Shown piece after piece: positions 34,287 through 34,341 of a stretch of DNA of 34,341 bases (its first letter is position 1; each line of letters starts with the position of its first letter). Below the pieces are notes generated by a model. That model searched no databases and was not told where the DNA came from. It was given only the letters and a program-made list of their open reading frames with translations. Position numbers and translations under genes: made by a program. Source of the DNA: Verrucomicrobiales bacterium (GTDB taxonomy: Bacteria; Verrucomicrobiota; Verrucomicrobiia; Limisphaerales; F1-12-MAGs170); the NCBI GenBank assembly GCA_005777315.1, contig SXMN01000048.1, forward strand, positions 1-34,341, given 5' to 3'.

Positions 34287-34341
34287 ATGCTCGACCTGAC
34301 GACGATCTTCCACAATTTGCAACGCCATCTTTTCCCCATGC
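34287..34341 (+). CDS. Possible N-terminus of an insertion-sequence transposase (partial)
   Basis: An ATG at 34287 opens a frame of eighteen residues, MLDLTTIFHNLQRHLFPM, running off the window. It recalls the first residues of some IS transposases (short hydrophobic start, then L..HLFP), but this is from memory and the fragment is tiny. The sequence around 34205-34225 (GAGGCTCTTTCAAAAC) would be in the right place for a terminal inverted repeat. An alternative is the last ~32 codons of a minus-strand gene ending in this region. No ribosome site decides it. Confidence 0.3.
   Translation, partial: MLDLTTIFHNLQRHLFPM

Noticed and set aside
1-34341. tRNA, rRNA or CRISPR features
   Set aside because: No T-loop motif with a cloverleaf, no ribosomal RNA segments and no regularly spaced repeats were seen.

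Overview
The window looks like an accessory-rich stretch of a Gram-negative genome, most likely Verrucomicrobia (a Pedosphaera-like lineage). This is an inference. It rests on an outer-membrane LPS-assembly protein (LptD), very large secreted proteins that combine Ig-like, GEVED, carbohydrate-binding and beta-propeller modules, C-terminal 'FYRL'-type tails on the secreted proteins, and a minor-pilin operon whose last member is a bactofilin-like polymer. No rRNA, tRNA or CRISPR array was seen.

Layout. Left edge (1-394): a very AT-rich stretch runs straight into the C-terminal end of a MacB/FtsX-type ABC permease, so this is a truncated or chimeric gene. 544-3249 (minus): two tandem secreted phosphodiester-glycosidase (NAGPA) paralogs. 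3450-6583 (minus): a sensor histidine kinase with a degenerate C-terminal receiver, translationally coupled to a response regulator with a degenerate HD-GYP domain. A divergent promoter region with a perfect-arm inverted repeat lies next to it. 6694-16171 (plus): a long co-oriented run holding a PQQ-type beta-propeller, an alkyltransferase-like protein with PWWR in place of PCHR, a secreted S10 serine carboxypeptidase overlapping a HemN-like radical SAM gene, a toxin-first VapC-type TA pair, a secreted parallel beta-helix protein, a chorismate-lyase-like protein and a flavin-dependent-halogenase-like oxidoreductase. 16200-25809 (minus): cysteine-free LptD, a eukaryotic-type UDP-glucose pyrophosphorylase, and a 1903-residue secreted sulfatase fused to GEVED and propeller modules. 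26024-29551 (plus, divergent from the sulfatase): a 1175-residue secreted protein with an internal tandem duplication. 29903-32235: a three-gene pilin-like operon. 32361-33032: KDPG aldolase. 33061-33235: a 175-bp palindromic element. 33339-33857 (minus): CheW. The right edge may be the start of an IS transposase.

How the genes may work together. Envelope and polysaccharide functions dominate: LptD, UDP-glucose synthesis, phosphodiester glycosidases, a sulfatase, a beta-helix protein and carbohydrate-binding modules. This suits a cell that builds its own surface glycans and degrades sulfated or acidic polysaccharides. KDPG aldolase would fit downstream uronate or gluconate catabolism. The most unusual possible system is the chorismate-lyase-like, halogenase-like and HemN-like set, which could be part of a pathway making a hydroxybenzoate-derived product. 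The core synthase and carrier genes are not in the window, so this stays a hypothesis. The 175-bp palindrome and the giant sulfatase fusion are the other main leads.
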